Below are positions 1-10,400 of a stretch of DNA of 22,820 nt, in pieces. Made by a program: the position numbers and the translations under genes. Within the stretch, counting starts at the first letter, position 1. Each line of letters starts with the position of its first letter. Where the stretch lies: assembly GCF_001949145.1 (NCBI RefSeq), contig NW_019091420.1, positions 914,721 to 937,540 of the forward strand, given 5' to 3'. A model generated the notes under the pieces. That model did not search any database and was not told the origin of the DNA. It was given only the letters and a program-made list of their open reading frames with translations. The DNA is from Acanthaster planci (taxonomy: Eukaryota > Echinodermata > Asteroidea > Valvatida > Acanthasteridae).

Positions 1-53
<53 letters not shown>

Positions 54-57
54 CGCC
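1..57. repeat. (GA)n microsatellite running into (GC)n
   Basis: The first 49 bases are an uninterrupted GA dinucleotide run that changes without a break into about four GC units. The run begins at the window edge, so its true length is unknown. No gene is associated with it. Confidence 0.95.
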
Positions 58-3000
58 AGGAATCCCCAACCGGCGGCACGGATGCCGTTTATCGGATGTT
101 AAATGTATATCCATGATGGTAGCGATCAGACGCTGCGCTTGACGAGAAGGGTCTGCAGCCGCTGCCCGGTGTGACGACTAGCGATTGGCACAAACAAGTC
201 GCGGAAATCGTGAATCAAGTTGGCGGGCCCACTTTCCTCTGTACGTTGTTAAAAAACAAAAAAACTAACAAATAGTTGTTGATTAAAAATAAAAACAGCA
301 GTTGGCAATAGCGAACAGAATGAGACAACACAAATTGAAACAAAACAACGTCCTGCGTCGCCGCGTTGTCTTGAAATGTTCGCAAGTTGAAGTAGAGTTT
401 GAAATTAGAAATTTTACTGAAAAATTGCTTGGGTTAAATTTCGCGAGGGTGAAAACTGCAACTACCCAATTGTTTCAACCCGATTTGGGTGATTGAAATG
501 AAATTTGATCTAAGACGTTTTCTTGTTTTATTTGGTTGTATGTGTTGCCAGTTTGTTTGGATGGGTGCGCATGCGTGGCATACATAGTGTGGACCTCTGC
601 GCAAAAGAAGTCCACATAATGTAGGGTGCGATGGCGTAGCGTGGACTCGCACACGTTTCCCCCTCTCTGAAAAACAGTTTCAGAGGCATTTTGGGGTCAA
701 GGTTATCCGTGGCAAAATGAATAGGAACAGTCCAGGAAATCATCATAAAAAATCCAGCTCGAAGGAGTTTTCCTAGTTAGAGAAAAAAGTAGCATTATTC
801 TCAAGTTTCCTTATCCACAGGAGAACAAAGCAATGTCCACACGTTGTATGTAAAACAAGTGTGTGGGTGGTTGAGTGTGTGTGTTTGATTCATTTCTACA
901 TAACATGGTTTAATTTCCGCTCAGATTAGCGACTTTCCGTTCATTTTGGCTTAATTTATAATCAGTTGTCAATGATCTGGATAACCAAAGAACTTTCATT
1001 CGCTTACTTAACTTTGTGTTTGGTTTATTTGTTTTACTTCATCCAGTTTTGTTGAAATATATTCCCCACTAACCTGAGGGTTACCTAAACAATATAAAGC
1101 TTGCGTGATACGGAAACAAACGGCCCAATATCTGTTTGTTTTCGCTGCTCTCTTTTGCAAAGAGATGGGTTCTGGTGTCAAGTGGCGTAATCGTAACAGG
1201 GTGGGACGTGGGCTCAAGAAAGGACAATACCACTGTGTCTTGTCACTTTGATTTGATAAATATGCAGAATTATGCTCACGAAATAAACAGTAAAACCGGC
1301 GGGCAGAACCAAGGCCTCATCGTTGAAATGGATGGCAAAAATATATAATATATATTTATGCACATAAAATTAACATCTTAAGCTGGTTAGCAAGACCATA
1401 GAGGAAGGACACACAGGGAGTTGCAACTCTGGCACTTCAAAGCGTTCAATGATTGTCGCCGCCGAGTCGGACGAAAAGTATAGTAAATATTCCAAAAATA
1501 ATGCCCGATTACTGCCTGTATCTTAGCTGAACAGGCAGGATCAGTAATATCCTAGCAATACTTGTAATGTTTTGCTTACAATTAAATACAAATTATTTCT
1601 GTGACCAGTAAGTAGAGAGAAAAAAATCCCTAATATTAGACCCACTTTTGCCATCCCGAATACACTTTTTTTTAATTTCGATACATTGTTCCATTATCCA
1701 TCCAAAGTTTGTAATTTTATTCTCCTTTCCGTTTTCAAAGACAAAATCTTGACCACTACTTGAAAGCCAGGTAACTAAGGAACAAAATGCGCTATTTCAT
1801 CACAGGGAGTGATACTGAAATCTCCTAAAGTACACTTAGGCTATGTACAAATGCCGTAATAAAGATGATTCAAACAAAACACAAAAACTTGTAAACAACG
1901 GAGCTCTATATTCCCGAAAGAACTTCAGAAGAAAGCGTTCACTGAAGGCGACGGCTGCGCTTGTACATTTTAGGGCACACGGCGTAACACAAGCAACTGC
2001 GCAAGCATTACATTCGATGTTGTTATGAGATCATACCGAGCACCAACAAAGGCATGAATATTCAATTCTCTATACCTCAGTGCAAAAAGTTTCAAGGATG
2101 CAGATTACCATCGACAAATTCTGGCGGTGATCACAGGGTACAAAGGGGTTTCGTGGTTGTTAAACAGATAGTGCGTAGCGAGCGTTCGCTGCGCTCTGGC
2201 AATGGAAATACAAAGCATGCCAGAAAGCGGTAATTGGCCAGATGTTACAGCCCGGGCTGTTAAAACTCCTACTGTGTCCTTCCTCCGTGGCAAGACTTGG
2301 GCCATATTGATGAAGCAGGAATGTACATGTATAGTACATTTACCTACACAGTGGACACTGGAAATGAACAGGTAAACAAGCAAGCCAAATTAAGACTATA
2401 TTGGTGAAACTGTGTGTATGGAAAAAAGGGAAAAATGGCCAGCCTGTAATCGAAATCATAAACTTTCAGGTGGTTCCCACTATCAGAATTTCATTGAAGG
2501 TCGTACAGTAAATCATCCACGTCCACAGTGTGAATACACCTGGTTCAGGAGAGTTGCGCCGAAACAATGACTCCCACCATATGGAATAGCCTCCCCCCCC
2601 CCGTTACGTCACGTGACCTATACAGATGTATGGATAATTTGGGCACTGAGGGGTGTCATTTGCGGGGGGCCCTCAATAGAGGTTATGCTCGGCAGCCATC
2701 TTCCTGGTCAGTGCTTTACTCATGGGGGGATATACACAAAGGGTCTACTCATGTGCGTGACCAGTGGAGCAAAAACACTGACCGGGAAGACAGCTGCCCT
2801 GCAACCTCTGTAAGGTTGGGTAACAGTCGAAACACTAATCAAAGCGGACTATTACCACATTCTTTCCTTCTCATGACTTCGATTGTTTACTGTACCTGTC
2901 AATGAGCACTTTGGAGAACTGCACACCTCCTTAAGATCCTGAATGCTGCTCTCTTGGTCAGCCATGGACGCCAGACGAAGTTTAATTCAGACGACCTGTG

Positions 3001-4770
3001 ACCGCGGGTTGCGAGTCTTCCACGGCATAAACAGCATCAACTTCGACTTCCACCTGGGTGAGGGCACATACCTGGATCTAACTTTCACATCCAAGCTCTA
3101 CCTGAAGACCACATGGCAAACACCGCCCTAAAGGCCTGCCGGATGACGGGGCCACGAACCTCATATAAAAGACCTGTATATGGACCAGTAGGCTAATCCC
3201 TTACGCAGCACACAGAGTTCATTGAAGCCGCCGGAGTCCATCTTACCGTCCAGAATATAACAAACAGTACAAAGGTTTGCTTAAATGCCACTGTTAAGCA
3301 AAATGCCAAAGGCAAAACGAGAAGATTTACTGGTTTTAATATGAAAAGAAGGGTTACCATGGCAAGCGAGCCAACTGCAAGCGGTTGTATTTGGCCCGAT
3401 AAAATGGCCGCCGGTGGCTTCAGTCAGTACAAAGGCATTCGAACTGCAGATTGTGCATGGGGTTTATGGCCTATCAAAAGGAATCGAAAACACTTCCACC
3501 CACGGTTATACATACACCCATCAAGGTATGGGACGGAGGGGGCAGCCCCCTACATCATGATGTCCAATCCCAATACACACTCTAGACTATTCTTACCTGA
3601 CACATCCCCCCCCATGTTCGTAGAGAATTCATGAGATTCTAGTCAAATAATGACCAACACAAATGTGTGTGTGTATGGTGGGGGTGCTCTCCGTCCAACA
3701 TCTTGCTTCAAATGTAACATTGTGCCACTGTTTGGAATCCCCATCATCAAATCACTACAAATGTACATAGATTAGGCGTTAACGTGTCCTCCGAGGGAGA
3801 GGGATTTGTAGCACTTGGATATGCTCGAGTAAACCTTTTGTAGGTTCAATGTAATTAATTCAAGTAACAAAACATCCTCTGAGACACCACGGGGACGCCA
3901 GAAACGCATAACCTCTGTTAACAAGATGGAAGCCATCCAGGAGAAAGCGGCTGGATTTATCCAGACCATCTACCGACAAACGGAATATAAGTCGACTTAC
4001 TAAGATAAGTTATCTCTGAACAAGTCGGATGGCACTCACACTAGCGCCGCAGTAATGATTGGTTTTGTAGTTCTCTTAATCTGATATCGCATGAGAGGTA
4101 CTGTGCGAGGTTTGCAGTTTTGAATTCAAATTCCACAAAGATTCCACTTGTCAGAGATGTTATTTTGAAGGAAACACTTAAGTATCGTCCCAAAAGTTCT
4201 CTTGCCTTAAATTTTAATTCATTTTTTGTAATTTTGTTTGAAAAGTAACAAAGTTTGCTGCAGTTTCGTCTTGTGTAGCCAGTTGGATCATAAGCCAATG
4301 TGGTTTTGATGGTGGTGTTGACTGAATTTCACGTGCAGCATAATGGTGATCAACGGAAGCGCAGAAAGGCCACGTAGTAATCTGGGGGAAAATATGATCG
4401 CTTCCCCGGTGGTCGAAGTGTTTCTTGCATAGCTATTGAAAATACCCAGATGTGATACTCTGACATTAAACATTAGCCATGACAGGCCGGAGGTCAAAAA
4501 TTCAAAGACAATTGACACAGCTGATTCTTTCCAGCTGTACCAACTCTATACAGAGCCCGTGCAACCGTTTAACACGCACTCCAAATCGATATTCTGGTAT
4601 TTGGCGAAAGTGTTCTGTCACACTGCCTGCGGTGGGCTTTGTGGCGGTGGTTGATCCGATGGAGCCCACAGAATTGTGTAGAACAGACTTCTGTACAGAC
4701 GATGCAATGCCACAACTTGTTGACGGACGTCGACCCCCACTGGCTCCATAGGTAGGTTCACATTGTAAAT

Positions 4771-4784
4771 AAAGTGTGACGTCA
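4771..4784. promoter_or_regulatory. CRE-like palindrome, copy 1
   Basis: The 14-mer AAAGTGTGACGTCA contains the full CREB/ATF palindrome TGACGTCA at 4777..4784. The same 14 bases recur at 5487..5500. An AATAAA overlaps its left side at 4768..4773. Function is inferred only from the motif, and no gene start can be tied to it. Confidence 0.3.
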
Positions 4785-5486
4785 TCGGTATAGGCCTATT
4801 CAATCCGACTTCACCCAAAGTTTGTTAAGTGTTATGTTCTTATTCAGCAGTTTGATTACTTTGTGACATTTTTAAACATTAAACAAGGGCAAAACAGGGA
4901 ACAACAACAAAGAAAGCCAATGCTGGATTTTTGTTTTAACGTTCTGGCCATTTTTTATACCCAATGCTTTTCAAGAACTGCAAAGAAGGTCGAGTCCCCA
5001 CTTCCTCCCAAATGGTGAGCCTGCAGAGGGCGGCTCGGAATACATACACGCGTGAGCCTATGAAACAGTCTGAGCAGGGACAGATAGCGCGGTGAGACCT
5101 CAAACGTTTCTCTGGGGCCGAGGCTGAGATTTAGAGTTTACTCCGCTCTTTGGCGGGAGTTTCAAGTTAATTACTGCGTTCTTATGTTGAACACTGAACG
5201 AGAGACTTGAGTCACGACTGCTGTCGTGTCACGACTGTTACTGGCCATTTCGCGAAGACCACTGTTTTCACATTAACGCCAGGGATGTTAAACAAAAAAT
5301 TTCGATGGTTTTAACCTATTTAGCGATACTCTGAAAACCTGGAAAATTATAAAATTATAAACATGCATAGCACGCTATGTTTCATGGGATAGATCACAGG
5401 TATTATTTGGAGGCCCCCAAAAAATCGAACCAGAAGTGTTTCTTTGAAATGTGCACGGGGATGGGTGTGTGCGCTATCCGGTTCGG

Positions 5487-5500
5487 AAAGTGTGACGTCA
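5487..5500. promoter_or_regulatory. CRE-like palindrome, copy 2
   Basis: This is the second exact copy of AAAGTGTGACGTCA, with TGACGTCA at 5493..5500, 716 bases after the first copy. Full-consensus CRE sites are uncommon by chance, and an identical flank adds weight. No transcription start is visible nearby. Confidence 0.3.
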
Positions 5501-5849
5501 CTTCAGTTCAACGGTAATTGAATTTGAACGTGAATCTAATCAACATAAAACGTGGCGAGGTTTTTTGTTCACCACGCAATGCGTATTTTTCAGTGTTCGG
5601 TCAACTGGGCATTGCTCCAGGCTACTCGACGCCATCTGTACCTTACACGTGACCACTGCTCGGATATCCGGGTCGACTAGGGAACACCCAAGCTGACGCG
5701 TTGAGTTCCGGTTCCATGGTTCTGTGTATACATGTAGCTCCGTGTGCATGCATTAGACATGGTTTAATAACGGGTTTTGCCCATACCTCGACGTGTATTT
5801 GTAATACTGATATCTCAGGGTTTGCCCGAGAACTTGCAAAAAAATAGCA

Positions 5850-5925
5850 CGTTTACTTGGGTGGGACTCGAACCAACGACCTTCCACTTCAAAAGTCCTA
5901 TTCATCAAGACAGGCCAGAAAGCAA
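5850..5925 (-). repeat. tRNA-derived SINE-like fragment
   Basis: Read on the minus strand, the segment contains GGTTCGAGTCC (5864..5874), a perfect match to the RNA polymerase III B-box / tRNA T-arm consensus. It is preceded by a degenerate anticodon-arm-like stretch (AGGACTTTTGAAGTGGAAGG) and followed by CCACCCAAGTAA and a T-rich run. The A box and acceptor stem do not fold properly, so this is not a functional tRNA gene. A tRNA-headed SINE relic is the best explanation; a decayed tRNA pseudogene is the alternative. Confidence 0.5.
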
Positions 5926-7078
5926 ACATGGCACAATACATGGAAGAAAATAAATGGTAGCCTAGGTATCCCCAACATTTGACAAAATGTCCGGCTGCAT
6001 AAAAAGTGGAACTCAAGCGCAGACAGGGGCCATGCAGCCAGTCTTTGGAAGTGCTAAATCCAACATTCAGTGTTAAAACCCAATATTTCAACTGGTCCTT
6101 CAGTGTTCTAAATACTAATTCAACTCCTGTAAGTACTGGATTCAACACTTCAGTTTTTAGCCAATGCCCACGCAAGTTCAAACTCAGCCATGTTGCTCTT
6201 TGGGGGAGCATGGGGGAGGGTCGGTTGAGGGAAAGAGTAGATTTTGTGCGTTAGTGAAAAAAGTTGGGGGGAAAAGGGATAATCCTTTTGTCCTTGGCTG
6301 CATAGTTCATGGTTTCTCTCACCTGGCTTAGCTTCTCTGCTTGTGGAGATGGGCGATAAATGATTAATGATTCAGTTATAACACGGACTATGGTTCCAAG
6401 TCCAAATAATAAAACAAAAACGCGAAAGTGAATTCGTCCTTCCCCAACAACCTTGGATTCGGGTTGTGTTCTCTCTTTTGTGAGAATGTTATCTTGACAT
6501 CAAAACGTGTTAATTACGCAGTGATGTTTTGTTTATGTTTTACGAAATTACATTTATCCAATTGAATCGGAACATGACAAACCGTTGAAAAAGATGACGC
6601 CTTGCAGGCTTCACAATGGCTGATATACTTGTGCTTTTTAACTACAAAAATTACAATCTCGTTTAACCGGTAAAGCCTGGTTTCATATCGGGATGAAGCC
6701 ACACACAAAGCATTGCCGATTGGTTTCGGACGATACGCAATCATATGGAAACACTTTTATCTTCACTAATGCAAACAGGGACGGTGACAATTGGCAAAGT
6801 TGAATTTGATTCAACTTTGCCGACTGCAGGTCGCCAGAGTAGGCTTTTAAAACAAGCACGCTTGGCATGATCGGCGTGCAATGATGTCTCGCTCTCTTAC
6901 TACCACTCGTATTGCCAATATTCTCCATGTAAGTAACATATGACGTCCAAATCATCAACAAAATTGCTGTCCGTAAACAAAATATCAAACTAGAGTAACA
7001 GATTGACTTCAAGAGGCCGTACACCACCCTAAGAATGTATTTTTTGCGAAAAGTTTCCGCGTTTCAGACGCCATTTTG
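5926..7078. other. Intergenic stretch downstream of gene A
   Basis: No gene is evident between the SINE-like fragment and the probable 3' end of gene A. The longest open frame is antisense through the SINE fragment and does not look like protein. The one clear structure is the perfect hairpin at 6793..6821. Around 6050..6160 there is a weak, imperfect foldback built from words such as TTCAGTGTT and TTCAAC. Confidence 0.55.
6793..6821. repeat. Perfect 13-bp inverted repeat with 3-nt loop
   Basis: GGCAAAGTTGAAT, then TTG, then the exact reverse complement ATTCAACTTTGCC. All 13 pairs match. It lies about 260 bases beyond the putative polyadenylation signal of gene A. A stable stem-loop would form in RNA from either strand. 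It is not followed by a U-tract and does not match the histone 3' stem-loop. Confidence 0.85.
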
Positions 7079-7084
7079 TTTAAT
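7079..7084 (-). terminator. Candidate polyadenylation signal of gene A (ATTAAA)
   Basis: On the minus strand ATTAAA lies about 150 bases after the gene A stop codon. It is the commonest variant of AATAAA. No canonical AATAAA was seen between it and the stop, which gives a short 3' UTR of roughly 150 to 180 bases. Function is inferred from motif and distance only. Confidence 0.35.
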
Positions 7085-7232
7085 TTAGGGGTGGAATGAC
7101 GTTACACACCGTCTCTTCCGTGACTGTTCACGTCTTTATATCTTGTCGGCGTTCGTTACGACCATTATAATGGAAAACTGGGCTTTAGGGGTTCCTTTGG
7201 AACTCTCTTGAGATTCCTTTGCTGCTGACCGT

Positions 7233-7442
7233 CTACGTGCCATGGTGTTTGCAATAGGAGCGCCGGTCGCCTCCCGGGCAGGTGAACTTGTGAGTGATCC
7301 AGTCCACATTCTGGCACTCCCGGCTGCAGTAGAAGACGTCTGGGCACCTGCCGCAGCTCAGCAGCGGCTGGCCGTCTGGCTGCTTGGTGTCTGCGCAGGC
7401 GTTGCAGAAACGGACCGAGAGCTTCGTCGGTGCCCGAAATGC
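7233..7442 (-). CDS. Gene A exon 5: C-terminal MYND zinc finger and stop
   Basis: The acceptor TGCTTGCAG precedes 7442. The exon encodes 69 residues and ends in TAG at 7233..7235. The ligand spacing is C-x2-C-x13-C-x2-C-x5-C-x3-C-x7-H-x3-C, with YCSREC, the conserved Q and W (CQNVDW) and HKFTC, so all eight zinc ligands of the MYND family are present. After the finger come a short basic/His tail and the stop. The finger at the extreme C-terminus recalls proteins such as DEAF1 and the RUNX1T1 family, but nothing else in this protein resembles them. The exon is in phase 0 with the upstream donor at 7803. It could in principle belong to another gene, but same strand, proximity and phase argue against that. 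Confidence 0.85.
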   Translation of the reverse strand, partial: AFRAPTKLSVRFCNACADTKQPDGQPLLSCGRCPDVFYCSRECQNVDWITHKFTCPGGDRRSYCKHHGT

Positions 7443-10400
7443 CTGCAAGCATGAGGTGTCGAGCATTGTCAGCGTAAAACCGTGCACAGAACCCACCGAT
7501 GATGATGCTCGAGTTCGGGATTGAAATCCCGCGTCCTTGCTTACAGGCCCTAAATGTTACGCCCTTAATACAATCATGGTAGTGTAATGGCATCTCACAT
7601 ATACTCTAACTGTGAAGGGGTCCAAGGGTTAATAAGTAACAAATACCGCGTTTACAAAATTACATAGTTCTATAAAAGCGCGTGGTAAATGGATCTTTTT
7701 CTTAGAGCAATACATGTATTACAGGACCGTTAATAAAAATGTATGATTTATTTTTATCCCTATAAAAAATGTAGGAGTAAAATTTAGGCCAGCTAAACCA
7801 ACCTGCGTTGCTGTAAGTTTCCTTTTGATTTTTATGTAGCGCCTGGGACGCAGTTCTCCAGGCTCTGCCTGGCTTTTTCCATCTTTGTTCAGTCGCTGTC
7901 CAGCTTCCATTTTTGGCCCACCAATTGCTTTTGTTTCCTGAAGAACATGGCGGATGATACCCAAGAGTGGTTGAATGACCGGCTGCATGCTACACTGATG
8001 CGACCCCGGTGCGTGATTGCAAGGTGGCAGCACGTCGCCGACGTCCTTCCCTTCGAAGAACTTCAGCAGGCAGTCCCGGAAGGTCTCCAGCAGCGCCTGG
8101 CTCTCTTTGATACGCTTCAGCCCCCTCTTGGCCTCCAGGGCGTCCGAGACCAGCCGCTGGACCAGCTCCGGCTCGAAGGGACAGTCCGGGGCCGTGAATC
8201 GCCGCGAGTGCACAGTGCCCACTTGGATCGGGAGAAGGCACAACGCCTTCTCCACCACATCGTCGGCGATCTCCCAGGCCTCCATGCAGCTGGGGGGTTC
8301 TAGGTCAGAAGATTCATCTGATTTCTCAGCCAAATCGGACCCCTCATCGTCTGCCGGGCTGGAGGGTGGCACCTCTGTGTCCGAACAGCTATGATCGGTA
8401 TCGCTTTCTCCATGAACATCGACATCCTGTATGGGAGATGACGAGTCAATCTTCAGGCCTTGCATGCAGTCCGACAATTGTTCGATCTCCAAGGAGGGCA
8501 CCTTCTTTGCTTTAAGTGCTTTAGACTTTTTGCCGAATATCCTAGAGAAAAATCCGTGACCCTCACGGCGTTCCTTTTTGCCTGTGTCTACTGCCGACGG
8601 TTCACTCAGCAAGTCCTCATCGGAAACCTTGTTGTACACCACGGCCCAGGGAGCGACACTTTGTTGCGTTGCGGCCCTGGAGTCGTCTGTTTTTGACTTA
8701 GGATGGGCATCGCTGTTGGCCTGCGCCGCCACGCTAGAGTCTTGGACCTGTAAGCTTTTGAACATCTCCATGGTTGCGTCCCCCGCCACCGGCTTATGTT
8801 TTCGAGCAGTGTGCGGTGCTTGAGGAGGTTGCGTGAGAGCAAGCTGGGCCTGGAATGCCGCTGCACTCGCGGCGAACGCCGGGGGGTGCGGTTGGAATTC
8901 ATGGACGGCTTTCAGTTTGGCCCGTCCCTTAGCAACAACAGGAGCTGCCGACTCTGAGGCGAACTCCTCTTGCTGTTTTTGTCCTTGCTGCTGATGCTGT
9001 TGATATTGCTGTTGACGTTCACGCTCCTTCTGCTTCTTCGGGGGATTTTGTTTTATTTTCTGCTGTCTCTGTTCTTGGTTCGGGTGAGTGTGCTTCAGCT
9101 CTCGCTGATGTTGCTGTTGCTGGGAAGATTGCTCCAGCAGCAGTTTCTTTTGTGATTCATCTTGCTCTAGCTTTTCTCGATCTGGACTTCTCATCTTGTC
9201 TTGTTTCTGATGGCCACACTGGCAGGACTTCTCTTTAGGACCCACGCTGGAGACCGTTCTGGATCTTTGCTTTCGAGGTACGGTCGACGTCTCTTTGTGA
9301 TCAAACATCTTCTGAGATGCCTCGTTCCTAAATTCCTGAGGGCACTGGAAGGTTATCTGCGAGGAAATAACAGCAGCCCGGGGATCCTGTTCTGATTGGG
9401 GAGTTGGCGTGCCTGGTTTAGACGAAGTTGTGAGGAAGGGCTTCTTCTGATTTTGCATCCCGCTCTGAGTGGCCGTTTGTACAAATGCCGCCGATGGCTC
9501 TTGAGGGAGATTGCTTTTCTGACGGGGAAAACTGATACCCATCAGCGGTACAGGTTTTCCCTGTGTTCTGACAACATTTCGTGGGAAACTGTTTTGTGCC
9601 TTCGAATTTGAATTTTGCTTGGACCTGTACGTTGCCGCGAGCTCCACATTCACTGTTTTTTTCTTGGGAGCTTTCTCGCGCTCATGTGTCTGTTTGGGAG
9701 GATTCTGTTTGCTTTTGTTGTCTTTCTGGTCTTGATCTGCATTCGGCTGATTGTGTTGAGCCTGTTGCAACGTTGGCTGATTTTTCTTTTCCAACTTGGG
9801 ATGTCCTAGCTGTTCCTGCCGTCCAGGCTTTAGTGTCTCCTGTTCTTGGAGTTTCTTGGACTGCTGCTGCTCTTTCAGCGCGATGACTTGGGGCTGTGGC
9901 TGTGACACTTGATTTGTCGGCTGCTGCATTTGTTCTTGGCGCGGATGTCGGGGATGCTGTTGAGTCGGGTGTTGCTCGTCGCGCTCTGCATTCTTGGCAA
10001 GTTGCTGCTCCTGCAATACTCGGAGCCTCTGCTCTCTCTTGACTTGCTTCTTGGATTTCTTCGGCAGGTTGCTTTGGACTTGATTGACCCTTACCTGCTG
10101 TTGATTGCGCTGTTGCTGCTGCACCACTTGTGAATAATTCTGTTGCTGTTGAGGCTGAGATGGTGGATGTAGCTGAGGTTGGTTTTTAGTATTGACCTGT
10201 TCTTGTTCGCAGTTGTGCTGCATCTGCTGTTGCTGCTGCAACGGTACTGGCTGGTTTTGCTCTTGTTGCGTTGGGCTGCTGTCTTGCTGTCGCTGCTGCA
10301 GGTTTTGTTTCTGACACTGTGTTTGTTTCGTTTCCTGATGTTGTGGCATTGGTTTCTGTTGTTCCGTCAACTCTTGTTTTTCCTGTGAATGCTGGTGCTG

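Larger units (their letters stand above)
58..5845. other. Intergenic stretch without a convincing gene
   Basis: I see no conserved-looking protein, splice-consistent exon set or RNA gene here. The open frames are short, mostly begin at non-ATG codons and have no recognisable motifs. The sequence is moderately AT-rich, with small TG/GT runs near 880 and 3665. It holds a C-run followed by the palindrome GTCACGTGAC at 2608..2617, and two CRE palindromes (listed separately). A regulatory region or exons too short or divergent to see by eye cannot be excluded. Confidence 0.6.

Noticed and set aside
2943-3131. Plus-strand open frame with a weakly protein-like stretch (FHGINSINFDFHLGEGTYL)
   Set aside because: It has no recognisable family, no convincing splice sites or start context, and may be chance or an old repeat fragment.
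4479-4751. Plus-strand ATG open frame of 90 codons followed 17 bases later by AATAAA
   Set aside because: The protein has no recognisable motif, composition looks random, and no promoter or splice partners are evident; kept only as a remote possibility.
5850-5925. A functional tRNA gene on the minus strand
   Set aside because: Only the T-arm/B-box is intact; acceptor, D-arm and anticodon stem do not pair.
5753-6211. Minus-strand open frame of 152 codons
   Set aside because: It runs through the tRNA-derived SINE fragment and has no protein-like features; likely a chance opening.
7719-7802. C-terminal extension of the large Gln-rich frame past position 7803
   Set aside because: The 27 codons after CAG|GTTGGT lose coding character, and a phase-matched MYND exon follows at 7442, so this is read-through into an intron.
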